IMG/VR virus record: IMGVR_UViG_3300037891_000279
Location: 1-24,593 of that record
DNA: 24,593 nt
Reading direction: 5' to 3' (one strand)
DNA from: a virus
This document shows, piece after piece, positions 23,168 through 24,593 of this stretch. Numbering within the stretch: the first letter of the stretch is position 1; every line of letters begins with the position of its first letter. The notes below the pieces were generated by a model that saw only the letters and a program-made list of their open reading frames with translations, was not told the DNA's origin and did no database searches. A program made the translations under genes and the position numbers.

Positions 23168-24592
23168 TTAAGAATCGCTCCATTCTGAGCCATCCCAATA
23201 AGACAATCCAAAGTCTGCAAGACTCGCAACTTCGGTATCAAATATTGTACCTGCTTGGGAGGCGGTTATTCTTTCAAATACTGTTGTTGTTGTATCGAAA
23301 GTAGTTGTTGTTAAGTGGTCAGTTGTTCTGTTTGTTTCTGTTGCTTTAGTAGTATTAATAGTTGTAGTTGTTGTTCTACCTGTGGCAAAGATTGTTGTTT
23401 TTGTTGTTTCAAAAGTAGTAGTTGTTCCAAATGTTGTTGTTCTAGCTGTTGCTGTATCTTTGGAAGTATCAAATGTACTTGTTGTAGTCCTGCTTGAACC
23501 AGTTGTTCTACTAGATGCGGTACCTCTATCTGTAGTGAAGGTACTTGTTGTTGTTCTACTTGATGCTGTCGCTCTTGTTGTAACTGTTCCTTGTGTAGTT
23601 GCAAAAGTAGTAGTAGTAGCTCTACTCGACGCTGTACTTCTAGTTGTATTAAATGTTGTCGTTGTAGAATGAGACGTTCCAGTTGCTCTAGAAGAAGCTC
23701 TTGAAGTAATATAAGCAGTCTCATAAGCTGTTGACTGAGTAGTATTAGTGCTTCTACTTGTATTTGTAGACTGAGCAGTATTAGTACTTCTAGCTGTGTT
23801 AGTAGCCTGAGTAGTATTTGTACTTCTACTTGTGTTTGTACCTTGAGTAGTAGTATATGAACTAATAGTAGCGAATGTTGTATTATCTATATAAGCAGTT
23901 GCAGTTATAAACGTAGTTGAAGTATTAGTTGTTTGTGATGTATTAGTACTTCTAGCTGTGTTAGTAGCCTGAACAGTATTTGTACTTCTACTTGTACCAA
24001 ATGATGTATTATTTGTAAACGCTGTATTATTAGTAAACCCAGTACTTCTACTTGTATTAGTAGCTTGACTTGTGTTTGTACTTTTACTTGTAGCAAATGA
24101 TGTATTATTTGTAAAGGCTGTATTATTAGTAAACCCAGTACTATCAATATACGCTGTAGATGTGTTTGTGTTTCTAGCAGTGTTCGTAGCTTGAGTAGTA
24201 GTATATGTTGTTATAGTAGCAAATGTTGTGTTATCGATATACGCTGTAGAGGTATTAGTGTTTCTAGCAGTATTGGTAGCCTGTGAAGTAGTATATGTTG
24301 TTATAGTAGCAAATGTTGTGTTATCGATATACGCTGTAGATGTGTTTGTGTTTCTAGCTGTATTCGTGTTTCTAGCTGTGTTTGTATTCCTTGAAGTTCC
24401 AAATGCTGTGTTATCTATGTAAGCTGTAATTCTAGAAGTATTAGTGTTTCTTGAAGTTCCAAATGCTGTGTTATCTATGTAAGCTGTAATTCTGCTAGTG
24501 TTAGTGTTTCTTGATGTGTTTGTTGCTTGACTAGTGTTATATGCAGTACTTCTACTCGTGTTTGTATTTCTAGCTGTATTTGTAGCAAAAGC
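23168..24592 (-). CDS. Thr/Ser/Asn-rich tandem-repeat protein, C-terminal part (partial), putative virion fibre
   Basis: The reading frame is open from the right edge (24592) to TAA at 23168, 474 residues without a start codon inside the window. Most of it consists of short Thr-rich units such as NTSRST, NTTQAT and NTARST. They are organised in larger copies of about 20 residues (TAYIDNTAFGTSRNT type) and 29-30 residues (NTSTAYIDNTTF...YTT type). The last 40 or so residues are not repetitive and end LSYWDGSEWSDS, like a C-terminal cap. There are no cysteines in the repeats. Thr/Asn-rich repeats with a distinct tip fit an extended phage fibre or surface protein; this is an inference from composition. 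It starts the - strand unit. Confidence 0.75.
   Translation of the reverse strand, partial: AFATNTARNTNTSRSTAYNTSQATNTSRNTNTSRITAYIDNTAFGTSRNTNTSRITAYIDNTAFGTSRNTNTARNTNTARNTNTSTAYIDNTTFATITTYTTSQATNTARNTNTSTAYIDNTTFATITTYTTTQATNTARNTNTSTAYIDSTGFTNNTAFTNNTSFATSKSTNTSQATNTSRSTGFTNNTAFTNNTSFGTSRSTNTVQATNTARSTNTSQTTNTSTTFITATAYIDNTTFATISSYTTTQGTNTSRSTNTTQATNTARSTNTAQSTNTSRSTNTTQSTAYETAYITSRASSRATGTSHSTTTTFNTTRSTASSRATTTTFATTQGTVTTRATASSRTTTSTFTTDRGTASSRTTGSSRTTTSTFDTSKDTATARTTTFGTTTTFETTKTTIFATGRTTTTTINTTKATETNRTTDHLTTTTFDTTTTVFERITASQAGTIFDTEVASLADFGLSYWDGSEWSDS
23700..24560 (-). repeat. Tandem coding repeats, about 60 and 87-90 bp units
   Basis: Near-identical DNA copies recur inside the repeat protein. 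A block with GTGTTATCGATATACGCTG occurs around 24228 and again around 24318, with a diverged copy around 24141. A block with GTTCCAAATGCTGTG occurs around 24397 and 24457, 60 bp apart. Copy spacing is always a multiple of three, so the frame is kept. High identity between neighbours points to recent duplication or conversion. Confidence 0.8.
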
Positions 24593-24593
24593 A

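Noticed and set aside
23311-24422. Several open frames on both strands across the repeat region, some Leu/Gln-rich, some Val-rich or Cys-rich
   Set aside because: They are out-of-frame readings of the same low-complexity repeats. The Thr/Ser/Asn frame is the only one open throughout and ends in a sensible, non-repetitive C-terminus directly before the next gene.
23700-24560. CRISPR-like appearance of regularly spaced short repeats
   Set aside because: Repeats keep a single reading frame, spacers are themselves repetitive and coding, and there are no cas genes.
1-24593. tRNA genes, integrase, lysogeny repressor or attachment sites
   Set aside because: None recognised on either strand by reading; a tRNA search program was not available, so absence is not proven.

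Overview
The window is a densely packed, AT-rich stretch of a tailed-phage (Caudoviricetes) genome. The evidence is a family A DNA polymerase, a gp32-like ssDNA-binding protein, a gp47/gp46 (SbcD/SbcC-like) recombination nuclease pair, a UvsW-like helicase, a flap endonuclease, a phage-type NrdA/NrdB pair, almost complete lack of intergenic space, and a Thr/Ser/Asn-rich repeat protein that looks like part of a virion fibre. The AT-rich coding, the many Fe/2-oxoglutarate oxygenases and the glycan genes resemble marine phages of heterotrophic bacteria. I cannot name the host or phage genus from the sequence.

Layout. (1) 1-501: C-terminus of the family A DNA polymerase. (2) 491-7190, + strand: an accessory island with a sulfotransferase-like protein, a QueC-like PP-loop protein, an ElaA-like GNAT, three Fe(II)/2OG-oxygenase-like proteins, a two-helix membrane protein, a membrane-anchored class I cytochrome c, a small exported peptide and an asparagine synthetase. 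(3) 7187-9745: a nucleotidyltransferase, the UvsW-like helicase and an Anp1-like glycosyltransferase. (4) 9749-14028: a consensus promoter, an unknown 111-aa protein, SSB, a peroxiredoxin and the gp47/gp46-like pair. (5) 14037-18511: a second consensus promoter, a glutaredoxin broken by a frameshift, a PD-(D/E)XK nuclease, the flap endonuclease, NrdA, NrdB and a small conserved-looking protein. (6) 18511-21182: a GT8-like transferase, a radical SAM/SPASM protein, an SDR-like protein and a GT29 (sialyltransferase-like) protein. (7) 21168-24592, - strand: two large unknown/glycan-type proteins, a 55-aa coiled-coil protein and the C-terminal 474 residues of a repeat protein that runs off the right edge.

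How it fits together. Genes are joined by ATGA or TAATG junctions or short overlaps, so most of the + strand is translationally coupled. Only two real gaps exist on the + strand, and each holds a promoter with TTGACA, a 17-bp spacer, TATAAT and an extended -10 TG. They head the SSB-recombination block and the glutaredoxin-RNR block, so DNA metabolism is organised as two separately initiated units. The - strand unit puts a Thr/Ser-rich putative fibre directly upstream of glycan-type genes, facing a + strand glycosyltransferase block. The most unusual content is the c-type cytochrome inside a cluster of redox and modification enzymes, and the frameshifted glutaredoxin at an A7 run ahead of an otherwise intact ribonucleotide reductase.
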